Part shown: positions 1 through 5,483 of the stretch, piece by piece
Position numbering within the stretch: the first letter of the stretch is position 1
Layout: each line of letters begins with the position of its first letter
Source: Desulfurococcales archaeon
GTDB lineage: Archaea > Thermoproteota > Thermoprotei_A > Sulfolobales > NBVN01
DNA length: 7,901 nucleotides
Direction of reading: 5' to 3'
Assembly: GCA_021163585.1 (NCBI GenBank)
Contig: JAGGTW010000088.1
Location: 1-7,901 of the forward strand
Translations under genes and position numbers: made by a program
Notes under the pieces: model-generated
What the model saw: only the letters and a program-made list of their open reading frames with translations
Told to the model about the DNA's origin: nothing
Databases searched by the model: none

Positions 1-588
1 GAATATATCAATACCTGAGCTCCTCAGGCACTCAGCATCAATAACTAGGACCACCGCCCTGCCATGTCGGGCCCCGGTCTCGCAGGCAACTCCCTCATCA
101 ATAGTTAAGTGAACGTACTGCCTCCTCATGGGTTTAATGCCTTCTCTGAGTATTAGCTGAAGATTCCTGCCTGCAGTACCGTGGTAGAGCACTCTAGACT
201 CACTATCTAATTCATAGTTAAGCACTACTTCAAACCCTAAACTCCTACTGTGCCCGTACCTAGCCCTGATGAAACCGCCGTTTACTTCAAACCTCCCCTT
301 CGGGTCTAGCAGGGCAAGCACTTTAATGTGTTCTTCAGTAACCCACCCGTACCTGTCCTTATTTACCCACACCTCCCTAATACCTCTTACTAACTCACTA
401 ATACTAACCCAGCCCTCACTACCCAACCTTAAGCCAGCTCCCGCCGGGTCATGCCTCAGTAGGTAAGACACCAGCTTACTCAGCGCCAGCCTACCCCTAC
501 CGCTCATTAGCAGCTCCGCTCTTGCCCCGCAGTGCACCGGCTCCTCAACATACCTCCCACACTTCCTACACTTATAGACGTCCTTCAC
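1..588 (-). CDS. kptA: RNA 2'-phosphotransferase KptA/Tpt1 (3' end cut by window edge)
   Basis: This enzyme transfers an RNA 2'-phosphate to NAD+, giving ADP-ribose 1'',2''-cyclic phosphate and releasing nicotinamide; it acts in the cytoplasm. I read 196 codons from a GTG start at 588-586, open to base 1, so probably only a few tens of residues are missing. Visible family marks are LSKLVSYLLRHDP (residues 36-48, with the conserved Arg45-His46 pair), GSEGWVSISEL (56-66), IRARYGHS (107-114), LYHGT (134-138), GIKPMRRQYVHLT (150-162) and RHGRAVVLVID (174-184). These match the RNA-binding lobe followed by the NAD-binding ADP-ribosyltransferase lobe. Before the core lies a short Cys-containing head, CxxC at 7-10 and His-Cys at 19-20, which may bind zinc. 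The start is supported by a strong Shine-Dalgarno sequence. The gene diverges from the AEC transporter gene. The in-vivo substrate in archaea is uncertain because archaeal tRNA ligation by RtcB leaves no 2'-phosphate. The family call is firm. Confidence 0.93.
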   Translation of the reverse strand, partial: MKDVYKCRKCGRYVEEPVHCGARAELLMSGRGRLALSKLVSYLLRHDPAGAGLRLGSEGWVSISELVRGIREVWVNKDRYGWVTEEHIKVLALLDPKGRFEVNGGFIRARYGHSRSLGFEVVLNYELDSESRVLYHGTAGRNLQLILREGIKPMRRQYVHLTIDEGVACETGARHGRAVVLVIDAECLRSSGIDIF

Positions 589-590
589 AA

Positions 591-600
591 CCCCTCCTCC
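591..600 (-). promoter_or_regulatory. Strong Shine-Dalgarno sequence of kptA
   Basis: On the minus strand the bases just before the kptA GTG read GGAGGAGGGG and then two T. This complements the CCUCC at the archaeal 16S rRNA 3' end, with a spacing of about 4-7 bases depending on the register used. It fixes the GTG at 588-586 as the start. It is the only unambiguous, well-spaced Shine-Dalgarno sequence I see before a gene in this window. Confidence 0.75.
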
Positions 601-618
601 TTTAAAAGTTAATTACAG

Positions 619-627
619 CTATACTTA
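619..627 (+). promoter_or_regulatory. Putative TATA box of the AEC transporter gene
   Basis: CTATACTTA lies about 30 bases before the GTG start at 656. An archaeal TATA box centred near 623 would place transcription start near 649-652, giving a leaderless or nearly leaderless message. The 67-base space between kptA and this gene must also hold the kptA promoter, whose TATA box I could not place with confidence because the AT-rich part (600-630) is shared by both strands. The assignment rests on spacing only. Confidence 0.4.
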
Positions 628-655
628 TGAGTAATTCCGTACTTACTTGTAGGAG

Positions 656-1579
656 GTGGTCTACTTAATCGACAACTTAGCTAGAGTTACAATAGCGGTT
701 GCAGCACTAGCTACTGGGGTCTTGTGCAGGAGGTTCAAGCTAGGTAGACCCATAGATTACTTAAGTAAGTTCCTGCTATTTATTGCCATGCCCTACCTGA
801 TAGTGTACAGTACAATATTCACAGACCTCTCGAAGGTGTCAGCCATGATTTTTGTTTCTGCTACATACACTGCTGCAGCAGTAATTCTGTGCTTCGTAAC
901 TTACAGTAAGTTACTTAGGTACCGGAGGGAGTTTGCTGGCTCCCTGATATACTCGTCTGCACTGCAAAATACTGGGTTTCTTCCAATACCTCTAGTTACT
1001 GTGCTTTACGGTATTCCGGACCCTGCCGCAATCTATAATGCAGCGAACATTATGGTGGGTTCAATAGCCGTCCCCGTAGTTGGTAACTTGCTTAGAAGGG
1101 AGGGCGGGAATGTCGGTTTATTAAGTGTGTTGAAGGGGATCCTTAAATTTCCTCCAGCCATTGCACTCCTTATATCCCTTATACTCAGAGCGCTCTTAGG
1201 CAGTACTGCACCACCCACGCCGTTGACTGTGGCTAAGAACTTCTTAGGCACCATTATATTGAGTAGCTTCGCTATCGTCGGGTACAGTATTCTGGGTATT
1301 AGGAGGAAGGCCCTCAGCAGACTCGTGCTTTGGGTAGTTGCTTGGCGGCTACTGTTCTCCCCGCTGATGCACATCGCGCTCTCTGCTGCCGTGGGCTTAT
1401 CAGGGGTCTGGCTCGCGGCATCACTGATTGAGTCGGTAATGCCTCCAGCAACTATGAACCTCGTTTTCGCTAGGATCTACGGCTTCAGGGACGACGTCAT
1501 AGCTGTAACCATTGCCCTGGTAACACCGCTTTCGTTAATTGCTTCCGTAATTATCGGTGTAGCCATACCTGCACAATAA
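656..1579 (+). CDS. AEC family (auxin efflux carrier-like) membrane transporter
   Basis: This 307-residue, highly hydrophobic protein has about ten membrane segments, the usual size and topology of the AEC family in the BART superfamily. AEC members are secondary carriers for organic anions or related small molecules; no auxin role is implied here. The N-terminal half has the broken-helix motif NTGFLPIPLVTVLYG (105-119). The halves are joined by a hydrophilic loop near 147-162 followed by KFPPAIALLISL (164-175), matching the conserved proline helix that opens the second half. The second half carries ESVMPPATMNLVFARIYG (259-276) and ends with TPLSLIASVIIG, both family-typical. The start is GTG at 656; an in-frame TAG at 650-652 rules out anything longer. 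An AGGAGG at 651-656 overlaps the start itself and cannot be a normally spaced ribosome site. The gene stands alone, diverging from kptA and converging on the stalk-protein gene. The substrate cannot be told from sequence. Confidence 0.88.
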   Translation: MVYLIDNLARVTIAVAALATGVLCRRFKLGRPIDYLSKFLLFIAMPYLIVYSTIFTDLSKVSAMIFVSATYTAAAVILCFVTYSKLLRYRREFAGSLIYSSALQNTGFLPIPLVTVLYGIPDPAAIYNAANIMVGSIAVPVVGNLLRREGGNVGLLSVLKGILKFPPAIALLISLILRALLGSTAPPTPLTVAKNFLGTIILSSFAIVGYSILGIRRKALSRLVLWVVAWRLLFSPLMHIALSAAVGLSGVWLAASLIESVMPPATMNLVFARIYGFRDDVIAVTIALVTPLSLIASVIIGVAIPAQ

Positions 1580-1596
1580 AAACGAGTGTTGACTCG
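1577..1596 (-). terminator. Hairpin plus T-tract after the stalk-protein gene
   Basis: Read on the minus strand, CGAGT, a four-base CAAC loop and ACTCG are followed directly by TTTTT (1582-1578). This lies 18 bases beyond the stop of the minus-strand gene 1614-1985 and slightly overlaps the stop codon of the convergent AEC gene. Archaeal termination depends mainly on the T-tract, so the stem of only five pairs is supporting evidence at most. On the plus strand there is no T-tract, so it probably acts one way. Confidence 0.45.
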
Positions 1597-1613
1597 CCAC
1601 ATAAGTAAGTGAG

Positions 1614-1985
1614 TTAAGTTGAAGACGTACTGGGCGAGGACCTACATCTTTTAAGTGCGAAGCCCAGCGCTACGGTCAATGCCATAACCAAGAACAGCAA
1701 GATATACGTCATTGGTCCGTAGTACTCGATCACTGCCGCAGGTACTTCTTGAGTGTGAGTGATCACGCTGTAGTACGTCATGGTTTTAGTTATGGTTGTT
1801 GAGACCGTCGTAGTGACGGTCTCGGTCACTGTGGTTTCGTTGGAGGTAGGCGTGCCTACCGGGGTTGTGGGCGACTCGCCCGCACCTGAAGCATGTGCTG
1901 TGTAGACGATCCCATGTGCTGTAAGACCTACGATTACTACTGCAAGCGCTATCAATACCGCCACGTAGTTCTTGAGCCTCAACAC
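1614..1985 (-). CDS. Small Thr-rich stalk protein with signal peptide and C-terminal membrane anchor
   Basis: I recognise the architecture of this 123-residue protein but no named family. Residues 1-25 form a positively charged then hydrophobic signal sequence (after the start, LRLKNY then VAVLIALAVVIVG), with a plausible cleavage site near AHAS at 30-33. Residues 34-80 are rich in Thr, Ser, Val and Pro with one NET glycosylation sequon at 49-51; the runs TETVTTTVSTT resemble stalks of archaeal surface proteins. A membrane helix spans about 92-111, followed by KRCR and a short Ser-rich tail, predicting an outside stalk and an inside tail. There is no folded outer domain, so it may be a spacer, a glycoprotein, a small partner of another surface protein, or the remnant of a larger one. 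The start is GTG at 1985-1983 (TTG at 1982-1980 is possible), with no Shine-Dalgarno but a TATA box at a fitting distance. The transglutaminase-like protein in this window has the same stalk and anchor design. Confidence 0.72.
   Translation of the reverse strand: MLRLKNYVAVLIALAVVIVGLTAHGIVYTAHASGAGESPTTPVGTPTSNETTVTETVTTTVSTTITKTMTYYSVITHTQEVPAAVIEYYGPMTYILLFLVMALTVALGFALKRCRSSPSTSST
1801..1823. repeat. Perfect 9-bp inverted repeat inside the stalk coding region
   Basis: GAGACCGTC (1801-1809) and GACGGTCTC (1815-1823) are exact reverse complements around a five-base loop. They lie in the Thr/Val/Glu stalk codons of the 123-residue protein. Because ACN (Thr) and GTN (Val) codons are reverse complements, Thr/Val repeats make such structures easily, so a coding origin is likely; a role in the mRNA is possible but unproven. 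Confidence 0.6.
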
Positions 1986-2016
1986 TTTCAGCGCCCAGTA
2001 AGGTGTAGGAGCTTTG

Positions 2017-2024
2017 ATTAAAAA
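2017..2024 (-). promoter_or_regulatory. Putative TATA box of the stalk-protein gene, also a T-tract after the regulator gene
   Basis: On the minus strand TTTTTAAT centred near 2020 is about 35 bases before the GTG at 1985, predicting a leader of only about 9 bases. It sits in the 70-base gap after the ribbon-helix-helix gene, and its run of six T (2025-2020) could also end transcription of that gene. This would separate the two genes into different transcripts. Confidence 0.4.
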
Positions 2025-2055
2025 ACATTATTTTAATAACTCAAATATGCCGCAA

Positions 2056-2538
2056 CTACTTCAGCTGAGTGATCTTCTTAACGAACCTGCACTTAGCAGC
2101 CACAAGTAACTTGGGGTAATCCTTCGGAATAACAACTTCATCAACGAGCACGATCGACCTAACCACCCTACTGAATAGCTCGTAGGGAACGTCATCACTG
2201 ATCACCAGCCTCCCTATATTCTTCAGCACTACTTGCTTACCCGATCTGCGTAAGTCCTCAGCACTTAGAACCAACTCACTTATGTCCTTAACCTCCACGC
2301 ACTCGCTGACCCCCTCCTTAACACCTTCGGCAACGGACCTACTAAGTTCAGTGACTCTCGCACCAGCCTTAGCTGCTACCTCAAGAGCTGCTGAAGTAGT
2401 TGCTAGGAGGAGCCTCATAGACTCATTAATTAACTCGCCAATAGTCCTCCCACTCTCTCGAGCCAGCAGCGCTACCCTCCTGTAGAGGTCTTTGTCTAAC
2501 CCCCTAATAGTTACTGACTTCTTCTCCTCATCTGTCAT
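2056..2538 (-). CDS. Ribbon-helix-helix transcriptional regulator with unknown C-terminal domain
   Basis: This 160-residue protein begins with a ribbon-helix-helix (MetJ/Arc/CopG-type) DNA-binding domain: strand KSVTIRGL (7-14), helix 1 around 15-29 (DKDLYRRVALLARES), a Gly-Arg-Thr turn, and helix 2 around 32-46 (TIGELINESMRLLL). Such domains bind DNA as dimers through the N-terminal strand. An Ala-rich helical link (47-80) leads to a C-terminal part (81-157) that I do not recognise. It has three similar hydrophobic strand-like stretches: ISELVLS (86-92), IGRLVIS (108-114) and VRSIVLVDEVVIP (126-138). This part could sense a ligand or assemble dimers. The start is ATG at 2538-2536 with no Shine-Dalgarno, fitting a TATA box at 2571-2578 and a short leader. 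It diverges from the MFS transporter gene, so control of itself and that gene is the natural guess. The regulator call is good; target and signal are unknown. Confidence 0.8.
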   Translation of the reverse strand: MTDEEKKSVTIRGLDKDLYRRVALLARESGRTIGELINESMRLLLATTSAALEVAAKAGARVTELSRSVAEGVKEGVSECVEVKDISELVLSAEDLRRSGKQVVLKNIGRLVISDDVPYELFSRVVRSIVLVDEVVIPKDYPKLLVAAKCRFVKKITQLK

Positions 2539-2566
2539 ACATGTAACACCAGTAATACATGATTAC
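2537..2566. promoter_or_regulatory. Putative operator: repeated ATACATG elements at the regulator start
   Basis: ATACATGTAA (2537-2546) and ATACATGATT (2555-2564) are two copies of an ATACATG core starting 18 bases apart. The first contains the perfect 8-base palindrome TACATGTA (2538-2545); the second lies in the interrupted inverted repeat GTAAT-ACATG-ATTAC (2552-2566). A further ATGTA occurs at 2603-2607 near the MFS promoter. Two spaced short sites between TATA box and start codon suit binding by a ribbon-helix-helix repressor, probably the product of the adjacent gene. This is inference from position and repetition. Confidence 0.42.
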
Positions 2567-2570
2567 ACTT

Positions 2571-2578
2571 AATTTAAA
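2571..2578 (-). promoter_or_regulatory. Putative TATA box of the ribbon-helix-helix regulator gene
   Basis: TTTAAATT on the minus strand is centred about 36 bases before the ATG at 2538, predicting a leader of about 10 bases with no Shine-Dalgarno. The repeated ATACATG elements lie between this box and the start codon, where a bound repressor would block initiation. Confidence 0.45.
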
Positions 2579-2584
2579 CTTTCC

Positions 2585-2589
2585 TATAT
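2585..2589 (+). promoter_or_regulatory. Putative TATA element of the MFS transporter gene
   Basis: CTATATC around 2584-2590 is about 37 bases before the TTG start at 2624, predicting transcription start near 2613 and a leader of about 11 bases. A second AT-rich possibility, CATTTATG (2599-2606), lies closer to the start. The two divergent TATA elements are only about a dozen bases apart, so the two promoters probably compete or are controlled together. Confidence 0.33.
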
Positions 2590-2623
2590 CGTGTATGCAT
2601 TTATGTACTAACTAAGTAAGTGT

Positions 2624-3832
2624 TTGGGACCTGAGCTGAGTATTCGCAGGTACTTACCTGGGCTGCTGGCTTTGCTGACCGCGTACGTGCTCGTATACAT
2701 TCATAGGGTAGCCATAGCTGTAATGACTCCCGAATTAAGTGAGCTGCTGGGCGGTAGCAGTGCTGAGTTCCTGGTCTCTCAAATTACTGCAGCTTACTTC
2801 TATGCTTACGCACTAATGCAGATACCGGGTGGTGTACTGGCTGATGTACTGGGGATTAAGAGATATACTTCACTCTCACTCCTACTGCTATTTATGGGGT
2901 CACTCCTATTTACACCATTAGTTCCCTCACTGATGATAGCTGGCAGGGCACTCATAGGTGCTGGTGCAGCTGCTATATTCATATCGCTTCAGAGGTTCAT
3001 AGCGGTATTCCACAGTAAGGATGTGGGAGCGAGAATAACTGGGGTAGCGCTGACTGCAGGTAATGTAGGTGCGATACTTGCTACTGCACCATTAAGGTAC
3101 TTAGTAGGGTATGCAGGGTTAGCAGTAACTTTCGTAGTTCTCGCCATACCTGCAGTAATCCTCTCCCTACAAACCTACTCACAGATACCTGACCTCGGAA
3201 TATCTGCCCGCCTCGGTCTTAAAGACAGTGTTAAGGCTACTGCAAGGCAGCTGAGGGTGGTTACTGGCAGCATCCACTCTTGGTCCCTCGGCATAATACT
3301 CGCTGCAACCTACGGAACCACGCTCGCATTCCAGTCGTACTGGGGGCTTAGGTACTTCATGAGGGTTGGAGGAGTAGATGCGAATACAGCATCACTCTAC
3401 TTAATGGCTGTAGCCCTAACCTTCGCCGCCGCAACTCCTCTAGTAGGTCACGTATCAGACAAGGTAATCGGAAAGAGGAAGCCGTTACTCCTACTAGCGC
3501 CAGTGCTTCAGGCTGCTGCATGGGCCTTCCTCTACTTACTACTGTGGGGTCCGGGGACACATGGTACGTTACTTACGTTACTGGCTGCAATTGCTCTGGG
3601 AGCTTCCTCTGCAGTACACATAGTCATAGCGCCAATGGCGAGGGAGGTGTATGAGCGCGAGTACTCAGGCACTTCATTCGCCTTCGTCAACTTTCTCGGG
3701 TTCTCAGGCGCTGCCCTCTTAGAGACTCTATTACCTCTCCTAGGTGGGTCAATGAATGCAGTACTGCTTATTTATATACTAGTTAATCTAGCAGCTAGCG
3801 TACTGGCCAGATTTACGCGTGAGTCCATGTAG
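2624..3832 (+). CDS. Major facilitator superfamily (MFS) transporter
   Basis: This 402-residue protein has about twelve membrane segments, the usual MFS size, and would move a small solute across the cytoplasmic membrane using an ion gradient. The signature loop between helices 2 and 3 is present: GVLADVLGIKR at 70-80 with Gly70, Asp74, Gly77, Lys79 and Arg80. A matching copy in the second half, GHVSDKVIGKRK (275-286), reflects the two six-helix repeats. Helix 1 carries YVLVYIHRVAIAVMTPEL (21-38), and QIPGGVLAD (66-74) is close to the pattern in organic-anion and sugar-phosphate porter branches; this does not define a substrate. Helix 11 has GTSFAFVNFLGFSGAA (349-364). The start is TTG at 2624; an in-frame TAA at 2609-2611 excludes a longer protein, and the TTG gives a short cytoplasmic tail before helix 1. 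It diverges from the ribbon-helix-helix gene, the likely regulator, and converges on the flippase gene. Confidence 0.88.
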   Translation: MGPELSIRRYLPGLLALLTAYVLVYIHRVAIAVMTPELSELLGGSSAEFLVSQITAAYFYAYALMQIPGGVLADVLGIKRYTSLSLLLLFMGSLLFTPLVPSLMIAGRALIGAGAAAIFISLQRFIAVFHSKDVGARITGVALTAGNVGAILATAPLRYLVGYAGLAVTFVVLAIPAVILSLQTYSQIPDLGISARLGLKDSVKATARQLRVVTGSIHSWSLGIILAATYGTTLAFQSYWGLRYFMRVGGVDANTASLYLMAVALTFAAATPLVGHVSDKVIGKRKPLLLLAPVLQAAAWAFLYLLLWGPGTHGTLLTLLAAIALGASSAVHIVIAPMAREVYEREYSGTSFAFVNFLGFSGAALLETLLPLLGGSMNAVLLIYILVNLAASVLARFTRESM

Positions 3833-3870
3833 CTCAGGGCACGATGCACTCAGCACGGCAGGCTGGTGCG

Positions 3871-3893
3871 GGCAGCAACTAACTCCTGCTGCC
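3871..3893. repeat. 7-bp inverted repeat at the convergent MFS/flippase gene ends
   Basis: GGCAGCA (3871-3877) and TGCTGCC (3887-3893) pair exactly around a nine-base loop. It covers the stop codon of the minus-strand flippase gene and lies 38 bases past the MFS stop. No T-tract follows on either strand, so it is a poor match to an archaeal terminator, though its place between convergent genes makes a 3'-end role possible. Confidence 0.35.
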
Positions 3894-5417
3894 ACTAACA
3901 GTTACCACGACCGACTTTAGCAGTCCCCTAAACCATTTTGACGACAGCGCCTGCCCGGCCAAGTACACTAGGGTTCCAACAGCCAAGTGCGCTGCGAGCT
4001 TTGGCACGTCCACCCAGAAATGCTTTATGGTTACTTCATGAACGCTGAAGACTGTGAAGTACGCGGCCATTAGTGCAGCTGACACAGTAGTGGCAATCAC
4101 CTCCCTTAACGGAAGCGAGAACATCATCTCTCTTAGAGTCATTCTGTAAACAATAACCAAGGAGACCGCGGACGTAGCTGCATAAGCCGCTAAGAAAATC
4201 AGAGGCACCAGGAGGAAGTTACTGCGCACTGCATAACCTATAGGGGCAGAGACGGCGTAAGCAGCTGCTGTGGAACCCAAGGTCAGTACAGGCACCTTAA
4301 AGAGGTAGGACCGAAGTAAGTGTTTATGTGACCCGAGCCCATCAACATCTGCGAGGTCTGAGCCCGTCAGCGCGGACCCGTAAATTCCGAATAACGCATT
4401 AATTAGAGAATAGAGCGCTACAATTACAATAAGTACTGAGGCAGACATGTACTGAGGGTTGTAGAGAGAAGCTATAGGTTTAGAAAGTACTGAAAACACT
4501 ACTACCATGTAACCACCTGTCAGAAGCAGCAACCTCATGGACTCCTCTACATCACTAGCTCTACGCTCCCTAAGCATCCTGGCGTAGAGTGCTGACGCAA
4601 CAGACCCTGAAGCCTGTACTGGCGCCTCAGCAGATAGAGCCACATTCAAGTATGCTACAGGTACCTCACTACCCGTAACCCACGAAACGATGACCCTCAG
4701 CGCACTCCGCAGGAAGCCATTGATTATTCCTATAGCTGGCACGTATGAGGCCTTAAGCCACTCCCTAACTAAGTCTAAGCTAAACCTAGTGTTCACAGCG
4801 CCGTGTTGCCTGAGCACGTAAGTACAGTAAGCAATTGACACTAGGAGAGCCAGCATGACCGCCAAAACCGCGCCCAGATACCTGAGACCCACGATAACTA
4901 CCGCGACATAGGCCGCAGCAAGCCTCAGAGTTTCATATACTAGCCTTTTATAGCCTATTAACTCAGGCTTAATAACCACAGAGAAAGCTGTCAAGTAAGA
5001 GTCCAGCGCTACGAGGAGCGGGATAGGGAGTGCAAGTAGCAACTCAGTTAGTCCCCACCCGATCACAGAACTCTCAAAGTAGGCAAGCCCAACATACATC
5101 AGAGATAGAGGTATGAAGTACATTATGGTCAAGATCAGTCCGGTGCCTGAGGCTTCGACCTTACCACGCACGTAGTACCGCCGCGACCAGTAGGACCATA
5201 TGCTGACTGGTGCCGACAGCATTAGCGAAGCAGACAGCATTATTCCCCATAGACCGAACTCGCTGACTGGCAACCTCCTAGCAACAACTACTACGAACCC
5301 CACAGCTACGAGCATCCTGTAGATCATAGATGCGTAATTGATTAGTGCCGCATACCTCAACCTGATCCTAGGGGTGCTCACCTCAACTCCAACCCTCATG
5401 CAGAGCTGTTGCAGCAC
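3879..5417 (-). CDS. Polysaccharide flippase-like membrane protein (Wzx/RfbX type, MOP superfamily)
   Basis: This protein of up to 512 residues has about 12-14 membrane segments and the general pattern of Wzx/RfbX-like flippases, which move lipid-linked oligosaccharides across the cytoplasmic membrane. Family-like features are the opening helix LINYASMIYRMLVAVGFVVVV (25-45), then ARRLPVSEFGLWGIMLSASLM (46-66), the midpoint YVPAIGIINGFLRSALRVIVS (225-245) that opens the second half, and SLYNPQYMSASVLIVIVALYSL (317-338), like the conserved region around helix 9. A hydrophilic loop at about 353-370 (SDLADVDGLGSHKH) follows helix 10. The start is uncertain: GTG at 5417, ATG at 5399 (residue 7) and GTG at 5381 (residue 13, with GGAG six bases before it) are all possible, and none removes a membrane segment. 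I saw no TATA box in the 66 bases before it, so it may be read from the radical SAM gene. No glycosyltransferase is nearby. The superfamily is firmer than the substrate. Confidence 0.8.
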   Translation of the reverse strand: MLQQLCMRVGVEVSTPRIRLRYAALINYASMIYRMLVAVGFVVVVARRLPVSEFGLWGIMLSASLMLSAPVSIWSYWSRRYYVRGKVEASGTGLILTIMYFIPLSLMYVGLAYFESSVIGWGLTELLLALPIPLLVALDSYLTAFSVVIKPELIGYKRLVYETLRLAAAYVAVVIVGLRYLGAVLAVMLALLVSIAYCTYVLRQHGAVNTRFSLDLVREWLKASYVPAIGIINGFLRSALRVIVSWVTGSEVPVAYLNVALSAEAPVQASGSVASALYARMLRERRASDVEESMRLLLLTGGYMVVVFSVLSKPIASLYNPQYMSASVLIVIVALYSLINALFGIYGSALTGSDLADVDGLGSHKHLLRSYLFKVPVLTLGSTAAAYAVSAPIGYAVRSNFLLVPLIFLAAYAATSAVSLVIVYRMTLREMMFSLPLREVIATTVSAALMAAYFTVFSVHEVTIKHFWVDVPKLAAHLAVGTLVYLAGQALSSKWFRGLLKSVVVTVSGSRS

Positions 5418-5461
5418 GTACTAGTTACTTGAAATGTTGCCAGCTACGTGCGGGAGGTCTG

Positions 5462-5483
5462 AACGACTGCCCTAAACGACTGC
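5462..5483. repeat. Tandem 9-bp direct repeat after the radical SAM stop codon
   Basis: AACGACTGC occurs at 5462-5470 and again at 5475-5483, a period of 13 bases, ending at the base next to the radical SAM stop codon (5486-5484). The 66-base gap around it contains no other feature that I can see. Two copies are too few to assign a function. Confidence 0.55.

Noticed and set aside
269..466. 65-codon open frame on the plus strand
   Set aside because: It lies opposite the kptA coding frame, which has clear family motifs; the translation has no recognisable domain.
1033..1374. 113-codon open frame on the minus strand
   Set aside because: It is opposite the middle of the AEC transporter gene, with no start signal and no recognisable protein.
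1786..2028. 80-codon open frame on the minus strand overlapping the stalk-protein gene in another frame
   Set aside because: The other frame gives a coherent signal peptide, stalk and anchor. This one starts inside the likely TATA box and reads as random composition.
2282..2485. 67-codon open frame on the plus strand
   Set aside because: It is the complement of the ribbon-helix-helix gene; no promoter or domain supports it.
3357..3560. 67-codon open frame on the minus strand
   Set aside because: It is opposite the second half of the MFS gene, whose motifs are clear.
3833..3878. Terminator for the MFS gene in the convergent gap
   Set aside because: There is no T-tract after the MFS stop and the short inverted segments are weak; only the 7-bp repeat at 3871-3893 is worth noting.
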